From NCBI GenBank assembly GCA_963925895.1, contig CAWUVH010000003.1:62001-126000 (forward strand): 64,000 nucleotides of DNA, read 5' to 3'. Shown one piece after another: positions 8,908 to 17,898 of this stretch. A program made the translations under genes and the position numbers. This DNA comes from Eutrophovita sp913057845 (GTDB lineage: Bacteria; Pseudomonadota; Gammaproteobacteria; Burkholderiales; Eutrophovitaceae). A model generated the notes under the pieces. The model was given only the letters and a program-made list of their open reading frames with translations. It ran no database searches and was not told where the DNA came from. The stretch's first letter is position 1. Each line of letters begins with the position of its first letter.

Positions 8908-10280
8908 TTAAGTGCCTTCGAGCGCAAGAGATCTAAAACCTTTTCATGAATATTTTGGAACCCACCATTACTCATGATCAAGATCAAATCTCCCGGACGA
9001 GCGTCTTCTGCGATTAATCTAGTCATCACATTGATGTCATCAGAAAGAAACACTGCGTCTCCAAGCGACGCAAATAATTCGTCGGCATTCCAATCCAACC
9101 CGCCCGTATAACAATAAACTAGGTCCGCTATTGCAAGACTATCTGACAGGTGAGCATTATGATGGCCCAGTCTCATGCTGTTTGACCTTGGCTCAAATAC
9201 AGCCAACACTCTTGAGTCTGGGTAACGTTGCTTCACTCCTCCTAACGTAGCTTTAATCGCAGTAGGGTGATGAGCAAAGTCATCGTAGACCTTAATCTTA
9301 TTCACCTCACCTAGAAGTTCCATTCGACGCTTAACGCCCCCAAAGTCCTCAAGGGCCCTCAACCCAACCTCAACGGGAACGCCGCCGTGTCGCGCAGCTA
9401 ACATAGCTGCTAATGCATTATCCAAGTTATGCGGCCCAAAAAAACTTGGCTCATAAGAGCCTTGAATTACGCCGTTGTGTAAAATTTCAATGTGCGCTCC
9501 GTTATTTAATTGACGATACGACCAGGATTCAGCGCCTCCAAATGGAATCACTTCAGACCAACAGCCGCGCTCAGTCACACGTCTTAACGCTGGGCTATCT
9601 TGATTAACAATTAACGCTCCGTTACTCGGTACGGTGCGCACAAAATGATGGAACTGCGTTTCAATTGCATCTAAATTCGGGAAGATATCGGCGTGATCAT
9701 ACTCGAGATTATTAAGTACCGCGGTCCGGGGACGGTAGTGCAAAAATTTGGAGCGCTTATCAAAAAATGCTGTGTCGTACTCATCTGCCTCAATAACAAA
9801 AAAATCTGATTGCGCCAGGCGGGATGACACACCAAAATCAATAGGTACGCCTCCGACTAAGAACCCTGGGTTCAACCCCGCATAATCAAGAATCTTGGCT
9901 AACATCGCAGTGGTAGTGGTTTTGCCATGAGTACCGGCTACCGCCAGCACCCATTTCGACGCTAAAACCGACTCATGCAACCACTGTGGGCCAGACACAT
10001 AGGGCAAATTACGATTAAGAATTTCTTCCATCAGCGTATTACCCCGAGACACCACATTACCAACAACGTAGAGGTCTGGATTTAGATCAAGTTGCTCAAT
10101 GCCCCAACCTTCGATCAAATCAATACCCATCGATTGGAGCTGCAGGCTCATTGGGGGGTATATCCCCTCATCACACCCCGTTACTTTATATCCGGCTTGG
10201 TTAGCGATCGCTGCAAGCCCCCCCATAAAACTGCCACAAACCCCTAGGATATGGATATGCATCGGTTTCTTTTCTGTCAT
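8904..10280 (-). CDS. mpl: UDP-N-acetylmuramate:L-alanyl-gamma-D-glutamyl-meso-diaminopimelate ligase
   Basis: Murein-recycling ligase that joins the recovered tripeptide to UDP-MurNAc using ATP. The 458-residue protein shows the Mur-ligase fold: N-terminal nucleotide motif HILGVCGSFMGGLA, ATP loop AVAGTHGKTTTTAML near residues 115-129, and the central EADEYDTAFFDKRSK and YDDFAHHPTAIKATL segments characteristic of Mpl. Overlaps of 4 bp with both neighbours show tight coupling. It implies that the organism recycles cell-wall peptides. Confidence 0.94.
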   Translation of the reverse strand: MTEKKPMHIHILGVCGSFMGGLAAIANQAGYKVTGCDEGIYPPMSLQLQSMGIDLIEGWGIEQLDLNPDLYVVGNVVSRGNTLMEEILNRNLPYVSGPQWLHESVLASKWVLAVAGTHGKTTTTAMLAKILDYAGLNPGFLVGGVPIDFGVSSRLAQSDFFVIEADEYDTAFFDKRSKFLHYRPRTAVLNNLEYDHADIFPNLDAIETQFHHFVRTVPSNGALIVNQDSPALRRVTERGCWSEVIPFGGAESWSYRQLNNGAHIEILHNGVIQGSYEPSFFGPHNLDNALAAMLAARHGGVPVEVGLRALEDFGGVKRRMELLGEVNKIKVYDDFAHHPTAIKATLGGVKQRYPDSRVLAVFEPRSNSMRLGHHNAHLSDSLAIADLVYCYTGGLDWNADELFASLGDAVFLSDDINVMTRLIAEDARPGDLILIMSNGGFQNIHEKVLDLLRSKALK

Positions 10281-11407
10281 AACACGTGCCGCCTATCTCT
10301 ACGACTAAAGCCAACCAAAGGCTCATCAATACCCCGCGAGAGGGACATTACCTTAAACATATCTCCCATGATGCTCGGAGACAGTAATTTTTGTACCGCC
10401 GAGACCGCTGGAAGATACTCTTCAAGCCTATCAGGATCAATTGCTTGTAAAAGATCAGTGATGCCACAGTTAACGAGAAAATCGGCTTGTGTTACATATC
10501 CGGAAACCTCTAGGCCCGCATCCATCCCGGCATTTGCAACTCTTGTAAAGTCAACGTGCGCCGTAATATCTTTGAGGCCTGGACGATCAAGCGGATCTGA
10601 ATCTACGCGATGTTGATAATGACAACTCAGCGTGCCATCTCGGCGATCGGGATGATAATACACTTGGTGCTCGTAACCATAATCTATGGCGAGCAACGCA
10701 CCGACGTCGAGGCTCTCCGACAAATTCGCGACTAATCCATTCGCGGCCAAACAAACCTCTGTGACGTATGGGGCTCCTACATTCAGATGATTAACTGCTG
10801 AGCTCAAACGTTCGTCTTCAATAGGTTTATCTTTCCAGGCCAAAGATTCATTTTGAAAAATCACACCTCGCTCTTTCCACCCCTCATCATTGCAGGATAA
10901 AAGATGCACTGGAAGCGCATCAAACACCTCGTTAGCTAAGATAACCCCCTTAAAGCTCGTAGGTAGCTCACTTACCCAACGCACCTTGGCACCAATAGCC
11001 GGAGCCAGCTGAGCTAAACGCTCTTTTTGCCTCTGCGTTAATGTGGGACTTGGCTCAAAAAACAAATACTCTTCTATGGGGCACTCAAGCCTATTCAACT
11101 CGACTAGAATATCTGAACCTAAAATTCCGCTGCCTCCCCCAAGCTCCAAGACGCCCCCGCCGCTAATTTTTAAAACTTGAGCCACCTGTCTCGCAATAGT
11201 CCTACCAAAAAGGTCACTAATTTCTGGGGCAGTGATAAAATCACCGCGGGAGCCAAATTTATACGCATCACCCGTGTAATAACCATATTTTGAGTCGTAA
11301 AGCGCATGATGCATAAAAGAGGCAAAATCTAGCCAGTTTTTATTTGCCCCTAAGAGCGTTCTAAACATCGCTAGGGCTGGCGTTTGATCTGTTGTATCGA
11401 CTGTCAT
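10277..11407 (-). CDS. MidA/NDUFAF7-like class I SAM-dependent methyltransferase
   Basis: The 376-residue protein belongs to the SAM-dependent methyltransferase family formerly called DUF185, related to mitochondrial NDUFAF7. Evidence is the N-terminal YYTGDAYKFGSRGDFITAPE segment, the SAM-binding VLELGGGSGIL near residue 100, and ILANEVFDALPVH near 168-180. The eukaryotic homologue methylates an arginine of a complex I subunit; the bacterial substrate is not known from sequence. It is divergent from the folate/SDR gene and is the first gene of the long leftward operon, overlapping mpl by 4 bp. Confidence 0.85.
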   Translation of the reverse strand: MTVDTTDQTPALAMFRTLLGANKNWLDFASFMHHALYDSKYGYYTGDAYKFGSRGDFITAPEISDLFGRTIARQVAQVLKISGGGVLELGGGSGILGSDILVELNRLECPIEEYLFFEPSPTLTQRQKERLAQLAPAIGAKVRWVSELPTSFKGVILANEVFDALPVHLLSCNDEGWKERGVIFQNESLAWKDKPIEDERLSSAVNHLNVGAPYVTEVCLAANGLVANLSESLDVGALLAIDYGYEHQVYYHPDRRDGTLSCHYQHRVDSDPLDRPGLKDITAHVDFTRVANAGMDAGLEVSGYVTQADFLVNCGITDLLQAIDPDRLEEYLPAVSAVQKLLSPSIMGDMFKVMSLSRGIDEPLVGFSRRDRRHVL

Positions 11408-11533
11408 TCGTCCATTATTGCTGAGATCGCTTCGAAAGTATGCTAAAGAGGGTCAACGAAACAACTCGGTAATTAATAAACATATCCCCTCGAAACCACA
11501 TGAGTAAAATTTAGAGCGTAAGTTTAATAAAAC

Positions 11534-12304
11534 ATGGCACAAACACAAAGTCGAACCGTTTTAATTACCGGTGGCGCAACGCGTATAGGTAAACATATTG
11601 CCCTAGGACTAGCGCGGGACGGTTGGAACATAGCCATCCACTTTAATGAATCACAAGCTGATGCCGTTGAAGTTAACAAAACCATCAAGGATCTCGGCGT
11701 AAAAAGTATAGCCGTTCAGGCTGACTTAGCTCATGACGATGCAGTCAAGGGTCTCATTTCTAAAGTGCGACAAGAATTGGGAAGCGTGGATTGCTTAATC
11801 AATAATGCCTCTATGTTCGGCTTTGATACACCGCAGGAATTTGACCGTGCGAACCTTGAGAAGCATATGGCAGTCAACTTATATGCGCCGATGTTGTTAA
11901 TCTCCGAATTCGCAAAACAAGTTTCGAAAGGTACGGCAGCCTGCGTTATTAATCTTCTAGACCAAAAAACACATAACCTCAATTCTGATTTCTTCTCTTA
12001 CACGCTGAGTAAAATCGCGCTCGAGGCCGCGACAAAATTATTTGCCTCATCCCTCGGGCCAAACATCCGGGTCTGCGGCCTAGCCCCCGGGATAACGCTA
12101 CCCAGCGGTGAACAAACGACCTCCGAATTTCAAAAAGCGCATAAACTGGCACCCCTTGGAAAAAGCTCTTTGCCTGAAGACATCGTTGATGCCGTTAAAT
12201 ATCTTATAAGTGCTCAGGCCGTCACAGGAACCACCTTAATCGTTGATGGCGGTCAACACCTATGGCCAACAAAACGAGACGTTCAGTTTGAAATCAACCA
12301 ATAA
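11534..12304 (+). CDS. SDR oxidoreductase, pteridine-reductase-like (FolM/PTR1 group)
   Basis: Predicted NADPH-dependent pteridine or dihydrofolate reductase of 256 residues. The nucleotide motif is TGGATRIG with Arg in the position seen in PTR1-type enzymes (TGxxxRxG). NNASMF, an Asp in LLDQKTH and the YTLSK catalytic motif follow, and GLAPG matches the PTR1/FolM group. The close folB neighbour (23 bp downstream) supports a folate or pterin role, and SDR-folB-ttcA is a recurrent betaproteobacterial order. A generic SDR role cannot be excluded. The 126-bp divergent gap upstream has an AT-rich TAAAAT near 11505 but no convincing full promoter. Confidence 0.78.
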   Translation: MAQTQSRTVLITGGATRIGKHIALGLARDGWNIAIHFNESQADAVEVNKTIKDLGVKSIAVQADLAHDDAVKGLISKVRQELGSVDCLINNASMFGFDTPQEFDRANLEKHMAVNLYAPMLLISEFAKQVSKGTAACVINLLDQKTHNLNSDFFSYTLSKIALEAATKLFASSLGPNIRVCGLAPGITLPSGEQTTSEFQKAHKLAPLGKSSLPEDIVDAVKYLISAQAVTGTTLIVDGGQHLWPTKRDVQFEINQ

Positions 12305-12327
12305 CGGAAATTTACCCAAGTAATAAT

Positions 12328-12702
12328 ATGAACCCTGAATCAAAGCCGCATCGAAAAATTTTTCTTAAAGACATGTCCGTATCTTTATCAATTGGAATAC
12401 ATGACTTTGAAAAACTCAAAAAGCAAAATGTGCTCATAAACGTTGAGTTAGACCTCGATCCGAACTTACGTATTTTGGAGGATACGATCACAGAAACCGT
12501 GAATTATGATTTCTTAAGGACTTCAATCATTAACCTTTCAACCAACGCACATTTCCATCTACAAGAGACATTTTGCGAGAAAATTCTCGAGCTCTGTCTT
12601 GACCACGAGGGCGTTCTAGCGGCAAGAGTATCCAGCGAAAAGACCGACGTCTACCCAGACTGCACATCTGTTGGTTTTGAAATATTTCAAGCGAAAGCCT
12701 AA
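12328..12702 (+). CDS. folB: Dihydroneopterin aldolase
   Basis: Cleaves 7,8-dihydroneopterin to 6-hydroxymethyldihydropterin and glycolaldehyde in tetrahydrofolate synthesis. The 124-residue length matches FolB. The family features are an N-terminal IFLKDMSVSLSIGIHDFEK segment, VNYDFLRTSI, and a C-terminal acidic strand. It is sandwiched between the pteridine-reductase-like SDR and ttcA, with gaps of 23 and 2 bp, consistent with one transcript. Confidence 0.9.
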   Translation: MNPESKPHRKIFLKDMSVSLSIGIHDFEKLKKQNVLINVELDLDPNLRILEDTITETVNYDFLRTSIINLSTNAHFHLQETFCEKILELCLDHEGVLAARVSSEKTDVYPDCTSVGFEIFQAKA

Positions 12703-12704
12703 CC

Positions 12705-13592
12705 ATGCCATCAGCCACTCAGAAATTGATTTACGACAACAACAAACTCGTCAAGCGACTCCGCCGACAAACAGGCGAAGCAATTGCTGACTACGACATG
12801 ATAGTTGAAGGCGACAAAATTATGGTCTGCCTATCCGGCGGCAAGGATAGCTATACGATGCTAGACCTGCTGCTTTCACTACGAAGTCATGCTCCGATTC
12901 ATTTTGATATCGTCGCCGTGAACCTTGACCAGAAACATCCAGGATTTCCTGAGGAAATTCTTCCTAACTATCTCAAATCGCTCGGTGTGGCTTACCATAT
13001 CGTAGAGCAAGACACCTACAGCATAGTAAAAAGAGTTATTCCTGAAGGGAAAACCATGTGTGGTTTGTGCTCGCGCATGCGTCGCGGAATCCTTTATCGA
13101 ACGGCTAAAGATTTAGGGGCAACGAAAATTGCTCTAGGTCATCACCGTGAAGACATACTGGAAACATTTTTTTTAAACATGTTCCATGGCGGTAGATTAA
13201 AGGCAATGCCACCCAAGCTGATGTCGGACAATGGCGAGCATATCGTTATCAGACCGCTTGCCTATTGCAAAGAAAAAGATATTGCCGCTTATGCTGAAAT
13301 CAAAAATTTTCCTATCATTCCTTGCGACTTGTGTGGCTCTCAAGATAATCTACAGCGGCAGGTTACAAAAAGAATGTTGCAAGATTGGGAAAAGAAACAT
13401 CCAGGACGCCTGGATACCATGTTCAGCGCACTCAAAAAGATCTCGCCATCCCACCTTCTCGACTCTAGTCTCTATGATTTTAAGAATCTCTCTAAAGACA
13501 TTCCGGAAGAGGCAGGGGGTGATACCGCCTTTGATCCCGACCCACTGCTGAACCAAACTACTGTATCGCAGGTCATAGAACTAAAGCGTTAA
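12705..13592 (+). CDS. ttcA: tRNA 2-thiocytidine(32) synthetase
   Basis: ATP-dependent, iron-sulfur enzyme that thiolates cytidine 32 in certain tRNAs. The PP-loop SGGKDS is at residues 44-49. The cluster-binding cysteines are visible at C119 and C122 (MCGLC) and C207 (IPCDLC), matching the three-Cys pattern known for TtcA. Length, 295 residues, is typical. It follows folB by 2 bp, so translation is probably coupled. Confidence 0.95.
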   Translation: MPSATQKLIYDNNKLVKRLRRQTGEAIADYDMIVEGDKIMVCLSGGKDSYTMLDLLLSLRSHAPIHFDIVAVNLDQKHPGFPEEILPNYLKSLGVAYHIVEQDTYSIVKRVIPEGKTMCGLCSRMRRGILYRTAKDLGATKIALGHHREDILETFFLNMFHGGRLKAMPPKLMSDNGEHIVIRPLAYCKEKDIAAYAEIKNFPIIPCDLCGSQDNLQRQVTKRMLQDWEKKHPGRLDTMFSALKKISPSHLLDSSLYDFKNLSKDIPEEAGGDTAFDPDPLLNQTTVSQVIELKR

Positions 13593-13697
13593 GCGGTTTT
13601 GTTCACTATATGACACGGTAAATTTCGATATAATGGGCCCCTTTTTATTATTCCCAACAAGCACGATGCAGCGCTTTTCATCTGAGGAAATTCTTAA

Positions 13698-14924
13698 ATG
13701 AGTAACCAATCATATTCGGATATCAGTTCTTTTTATCCTCCACAAAGAACCCTAATGGGGCCAGGCCCCTCTGAGATACACCCTCGAGTCTTCTCTGCGA
13801 TGGGGCGACCTACGATTGGTTATCTAGATCCCGTCTTTGTGCAAATGATGGAGGAACTGAAAGAATTATTGCGTTACGCGTTTCAAACTAAAAACGCCCT
13901 CACATTTCCCGTCTCCGGCCCAGGTTCTGTGGGAATGGAAATGTGCTTCGTCAACATGGTCAGCCCCGGCGATAAAGTTATCGTTTGTCGTAATGGCGTA
14001 TTTGGCGGGCGCATGATCGAAAATGTAGAACGTTGCGGCGGCATCGCTGTCGTGGTTGAGGATCCCATGGGAAAACCCGTAGATCCTGATAAAGTTCGTG
14101 AAACATTCGTCAAAAATCCCGATGCTAAAATTTTGGCGTTTGTGCATGCTGAAACATCCACTGGCGTTCGCTCTGATGCAAAAACGCTCGCAGCCATCGC
14201 TCGTGAGTACAACGCATTAACTATTGTAGATACAGTAACCTCACTTGCTGGCGTGCCCTTACTCGTTGACGAATGGGGTCTCGATGCGGTTTATTCTGGT
14301 AGCCAAAAATGTCTTTCTTGTACGCCTGGGCTCTCACCAGTCACCTTCAGTGATCGCGTTGTTGAGCTGGTTAAAAACAGAAAACACAAGGTTCAAAGCT
14401 GGTTCATGGATATCAATTTACTTCTCGGCTATTGGGGCGAGAGCAATCGAACCTACCACCATACAGCACCCACCAACTCGCTTTATTCTCTGCATGAAGC
14501 GCTCATCATGCTCAGAGATGAAGGGCTTGAGGCCTCGTGGGCCCGCCATAACCGCAATCACCTTGCTCTAAAAGCGGGGCTAGAAACTCTTGGGCTTAAT
14601 TATTTAGTTGATGAGGCGTATCGACTCCCACAAATGAACGCAGTTTATGTCATGCCAGGAATCGATGAGAAAGAAGTCCGACGTCGATTGCTTGAAGAAA
14701 TGAACATCGAAATAGGAGCGGGCCTTGGCCCATTAGCTGGCAAGATTTGGCGGTTCGGAATCATGGGATATAGCTGCAAAATGGAGAACGTCATGCTGTG
14801 CTTGTGCGCTCTTGAGAGCATTTTCGACAACATGGGTGCAAAAATTGACGTAGGTGCTGCTGAGGCAGCCGCCTACCATGCTTACGCAGCTCAGCCTCAG
14901 GGCAAAAAATCCATCAAAATATAA
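13698..14924 (+). CDS. Class V aminotransferase, alanine/serine-glyoxylate type
   Basis: PLP-dependent aminotransferase of 408 residues, most like AGXT-type alanine-glyoxylate or serine-glyoxylate transaminases. MGPGPSEIHPRV opens the fold, HAETSTGVRSD and IVDTVTSLAGVPL lie in the middle, and the PLP lysine should be K204 in YSGSQKCLS. It probably makes glycine from glyoxylate. A GAGGAA site precedes the ATG. A perfect TATAAT at 13629-13634 in the 105-bp leader may be its -10 box, although the -35 region is weak. A second class V enzyme of the SgaA type lies at 31.9 kb, so the two probably differ in amino donor. Confidence 0.85.
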   Translation: MSNQSYSDISSFYPPQRTLMGPGPSEIHPRVFSAMGRPTIGYLDPVFVQMMEELKELLRYAFQTKNALTFPVSGPGSVGMEMCFVNMVSPGDKVIVCRNGVFGGRMIENVERCGGIAVVVEDPMGKPVDPDKVRETFVKNPDAKILAFVHAETSTGVRSDAKTLAAIAREYNALTIVDTVTSLAGVPLLVDEWGLDAVYSGSQKCLSCTPGLSPVTFSDRVVELVKNRKHKVQSWFMDINLLLGYWGESNRTYHHTAPTNSLYSLHEALIMLRDEGLEASWARHNRNHLALKAGLETLGLNYLVDEAYRLPQMNAVYVMPGIDEKEVRRRLLEEMNIEIGAGLGPLAGKIWRFGIMGYSCKMENVMLCLCALESIFDNMGAKIDVGAAEAAAYHAYAAQPQGKKSIKI

Positions 14925-15034
14925 TCTAGTTAGCACAAGAATATATTTGTAGCGTCTCTACACCAAAAGTGGGCGCTTACGCTTAATTTTCAGCACGGCC
15001 ACTAATTACTAACCTGAGTATCAACATTTGAACA

Positions 15035-15060
15035 ATCGCCACCGAAGATTCGGTGGCGAT
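15035..15060. terminator. Bidirectional stem-loop between convergent aminotransferase gene and ahcY
   Basis: A perfect 12-bp inverted repeat (15035-15046 with 15049-15060) and a 2-nt loop lie in the 153-bp gap between the stop codons of two convergent genes. There is no long T tract on either side, only TTCT rightward and TTGTT leftward. It probably terminates or protects both transcripts rather than being a strong intrinsic terminator. Nothing else was recognised in this gap. Confidence 0.6.
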
Positions 15061-15077
15061 TCTAAACGCGTTAACTA

Positions 15078-16496
15078 TCAGTATCGATACATCTCAGGCT
15101 TGTATGGGCCCGTCTTCTCTACTCCAATATATTTTGCCTGCTCGTCTGTGAGCTCGGTCAGCTGCACATTCAAGGTCACCAGCTGCAATCGTGCAACCTT
15201 TTCATCAAGGTACTTAGGCAGCACATGAACGCCTAACGGATACTTATCGGTATCATTAAATAGCTCAATTTGTGCGATCACCTGGTTAGCAAAAGAAGTA
15301 CTCATGACAAAGCTGGGGTGGCCGGTGGCGCAACCTAAATTAACAAGTCGACCCTGGGCCAAAAGGATAATTTTCTTACCGTCTGGGAAAACTATGTGGT
15401 CTACCTGCGGCTTAATGTTCTCCCAAGTATATTTCTCTATGGAGGCCACATCAATTTCATTATCAAAATGACCGATATTGCACACAATGGCTTCATTCTT
15501 CATGGCGGCCATGTGGTCATGATGGATCACATTGTAATTTCCAGTCGCGGTAACAAAAATATCAGCCTTATCAGCTGCGTATTCCATAGTCACGACGCGG
15601 AACCCCTCCATCGCGGCCTGAAGCGCACAGATTGGGTCGACTTCCGTGACCCAAACCTGAGCTGATAAGGCGCGCAGCGCTTGCGCACAGCCCTTGCCAA
15701 CATCACCAAAACCCGCAACTACGGCAACTTTTCCAGCAATCATGACGTCGGTAGCACGCTTAATCCCGTCTACAAGCGATTCACGACAGCCGTAGAGGTT
15801 GTCGAACTTAGATTTCGTTACAGAATCGTTCACATTGATAGCGGGAAAAGCCAAACTCTTGTCACTCGCCATTTCATAGAGACGCATAACACCCGTAGTC
15901 GTTTCCTCGGTTACGCCTTTGACCGCTGAGAGTCGCGTTGAATACCAATTAGGGTCGGTAGCTAATTTTTTCTTTATAGCCGCATAAAGTACCCGCTCTT
16001 CTTCGCTTGTTGGATTATTTAAAACCGTAAGATCACTTTCAGCCTTAGTACCAAGATGGAGCAGCAACGTAGCATCACCCCCATCATCAAGAATCATATT
16101 CGCTTGGTTCGTGGGCCAATCAAAAATCTTATGGGTGTATTCCCAATATTGCTCCAAAGTTTCGCCCTTGAATGCGTAAACTGGAACACCTGACTCGGCG
16201 ATCGCCGCACACGCATGATCCTGTGAAGAGTAAATATTACAAGATGCCCAACGAACCTCTGCGCCTAACGCAGTCAAGGTTTCTATCAAAACGGCCGTTT
16301 GGATCGTCATGTGGAGCGACCCGGCAATTCGAGCGCCCTTGAGCGGCTGACTGGACGCGTATTCCTTTCGAATGGCCATTAGCCCAGACATCTCGATTTC
16401 GGCTATTGAGATTTCTTTTCTACCCCAAGAGGCAAGCGATAGATCTGCCACCAAATAATCCTCGGTAGATGCTTTTTGTTGCAATACTGCTGACAT
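15078..16496 (-). CDS. ahcY: Adenosylhomocysteinase (S-adenosyl-L-homocysteine hydrolase)
   Basis: Tetrameric NAD-dependent cytosolic enzyme that hydrolyses SAH to adenosine and homocysteine, removing the inhibitor left by methyltransferases. The 472-residue length is that of proteobacterial AhcY. The NAD-binding VAGFGDVGKGCAQAL and ETTTGVMRLYEM segments are visible, and the C-terminus ends in KPEMYRY, diagnostic for the family. AGGAGGGCA is the ribosome-binding site just before the ATG. Expression is governed by a promoter, an SAH riboswitch and a terminator upstream. metK is upstream on the same strand, so read-through could also reach it. metF is not adjacent. Confidence 0.98.
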   Translation of the reverse strand: MSAVLQQKASTEDYLVADLSLASWGRKEISIAEIEMSGLMAIRKEYASSQPLKGARIAGSLHMTIQTAVLIETLTALGAEVRWASCNIYSSQDHACAAIAESGVPVYAFKGETLEQYWEYTHKIFDWPTNQANMILDDGGDATLLLHLGTKAESDLTVLNNPTSEEERVLYAAIKKKLATDPNWYSTRLSAVKGVTEETTTGVMRLYEMASDKSLAFPAINVNDSVTKSKFDNLYGCRESLVDGIKRATDVMIAGKVAVVAGFGDVGKGCAQALRALSAQVWVTEVDPICALQAAMEGFRVVTMEYAADKADIFVTATGNYNVIHHDHMAAMKNEAIVCNIGHFDNEIDVASIEKYTWENIKPQVDHIVFPDGKKIILLAQGRLVNLGCATGHPSFVMSTSFANQVIAQIELFNDTDKYPLGVHVLPKYLDEKVARLQLVTLNVQLTELTDEQAKYIGVEKTGPYKPEMYRY

Positions 16497-16536
16497 TTAC
16501 TGCCCTCCTTAAACAAAGCATATTTGGCTTAGGGCA

Positions 16537-16579
16537 ATAAAAAACGCCCACAAACCAATAACTTACTAGTTTGTGAGCG
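16537..16579 (-). terminator. Intrinsic terminator of the ahcY leader (expression platform)
   Basis: On the leftward transcript an 11-bp stem forms between 16579-16569 and 16555-16545. It has one G-U pair and a 13-nt loop, and is followed by a run of six U. Its 5' arm includes bases 16579-16575 (CGCTC), which the SAH aptamer must use for its own pairing. Terminator and bound aptamer are therefore mutually exclusive, giving a gene-on-by-ligand design. Confidence 0.8.
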
Positions 16580-16640
16580 CCGTTTCCTGTGCTGAGCCTA
16601 GCCCCCCGTTATATTGGAAGGGTCGCAACGCTCCTCAGCA
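16573..16640 (-). promoter_or_regulatory. SAH riboswitch controlling ahcY
   Basis: Read leftward, the segment has the conserved core of the S-adenosylhomocysteine riboswitch (the ahcY motif). The 5' side carries GCTGAGGAGCGTTGCGACC, a variable stem follows, then GGCTAGGCTCAGC closes P1 by pairing with GCTGAG. The 3' conserved AACGGCGCTC can pair its CGCTC with GAGCG of the 5' strand to form the pseudoknot helix. Location directly before ahcY agrees with the class. Known members activate expression when SAH binds. The match is by eye, but both conserved strands and pairings are present. Confidence 0.92.
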
Positions 16641-16649
16641 ATTACAATA

Positions 16650-16679
16650 AGTATACTACGACTACAAAGCCGCCTTCAA
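16650..16679 (-). promoter_or_regulatory. Candidate sigma70 promoter of the SAH riboswitch-ahcY transcript
   Basis: TTGAAG (16679-16674) and TATACT (16655-16650) are 18 bp apart on the leftward strand, overlapping the last codons of metK. The predicted transcription start, near 16643, falls a few bases before the first riboswitch base. This gives ahcY a switch-controlled transcript independent of metK. Confidence 0.6.
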
Positions 16680-17819
16680 AGTTTCAACTTTATCGAGCCC
16701 TTCCCAAGAAAACTCCGGCTCATCTCGGCCAAAATGGCCATATGCTGCTGTTTTTTCATAGATAGGACGCAACAAGTTAAGCATTTTAACGATTCCCTTA
16801 GGCCGCAAATCAAAGTTTGCGGCAACCAACTTCGCAATTTTTTCATCGTCCATGCGTCCGGTACCAAAGGTGGTGACCGAAACACTTGTCGGCTCAGCAA
16901 CCCCGATCGCGTAGGAAATTTGCACCTCACATTTAGAGGCTAATCCTGCAGCAACGATATTCTTCGCCACATAACGAGCCGCGTAGGCTGCCGAACGATC
17001 CACTTTGGATGGGTCTTTTCCAGAAAAAGCTCCTCCACCATGATGCGCAGCACCCCCATACGTATCCACAATAATCTTCCGCCCCGTTAAGCCACAGTCA
17101 CCTTGTGGACCACCCACGACAAAGCGTCCGGTTGGGTTCACCAGATAATTGATTTCTCCCTTAATCAAATCATTGGGTATGACTGGTTTAATGATCTCCT
17201 CAATCACAGCCTCTCTAATTTGGGCTAACTCCATCTCGGGCGCGTGCTGGGTCGACAATACAACGGTATCAATGGCCTGAGGTTTGCCATCAACATATCT
17301 CAGGGTTACTTGAGATTTCGCATCTGGTCTCAACCAGGGTAAACGCCCGTCCCTCCGCAGCTCAGACTGCCGCTCAACCAACCGATGGGATAGATGAATC
17401 GCTAACGGCATATACACGTCTGTTTCATCACAGGCGTAACCAAACATCAAACCCTGATCACCCGCGCCTTGATTCAACGGGTCATCATGTGCCGCATCAA
17501 CCCCCTGCTTAATATCTGGACTCTGTTTGTCATAGGCAACCAGAACAGAACACCCTCTATAATCAATACCGTAATCCGTATTGTCGTAACCAATACGCTT
17601 TAAAGTATCCCTAGCGACTTGCTGAAAATCAACATTGGCTGAAGTCGTAATCTCACCAGCCATAACCACAAGCCCAGTGTTGACTAGCGTTTCAGCAGCA
17701 ACCCTTGCGACAGGATCTTGCGCTAAAATAGCATCTAAGACCGCATCCGAGATTTGGTCAGCTACTTTATCGGGATGGCCCTCGGAAACGGATTCTGATG
17801 TAAACAAGTATTCACGCAT
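16662..17819 (-). CDS. metK: S-adenosylmethionine synthetase
   Basis: Makes SAM from methionine and ATP. The 385-residue protein has standard length. It carries the N-terminal TSESVSEGHPDK, the ATP-binding GAGDQGLMFGYA and the phosphate-loop GGGAFSGKDPSKVDRS motif. The ATG start lies 79 bp from the divergent acyltransferase gene. It is the upstream partner of ahcY, so SAM synthesis and SAH removal are encoded together, while the riboswitch between them lets ahcY respond separately to SAH. Confidence 0.98.
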   Translation of the reverse strand: MREYLFTSESVSEGHPDKVADQISDAVLDAILAQDPVARVAAETLVNTGLVVMAGEITTSANVDFQQVARDTLKRIGYDNTDYGIDYRGCSVLVAYDKQSPDIKQGVDAAHDDPLNQGAGDQGLMFGYACDETDVYMPLAIHLSHRLVERQSELRRDGRLPWLRPDAKSQVTLRYVDGKPQAIDTVVLSTQHAPEMELAQIREAVIEEIIKPVIPNDLIKGEINYLVNPTGRFVVGGPQGDCGLTGRKIIVDTYGGAAHHGGGAFSGKDPSKVDRSAAYAARYVAKNIVAAGLASKCEVQISYAIGVAEPTSVSVTTFGTGRMDDEKIAKLVAANFDLRPKGIVKMLNLLRPIYEKTAAYGHFGRDEPEFSWEGLDKVETLKAAL

Positions 17820-17898
17820 AGATAATTTGCCTTAAAGCTTCTGTGTTGAAGGATGCGAAGAATACCAAACATGCCCTAAAACTCCAAATGGTACAGTC

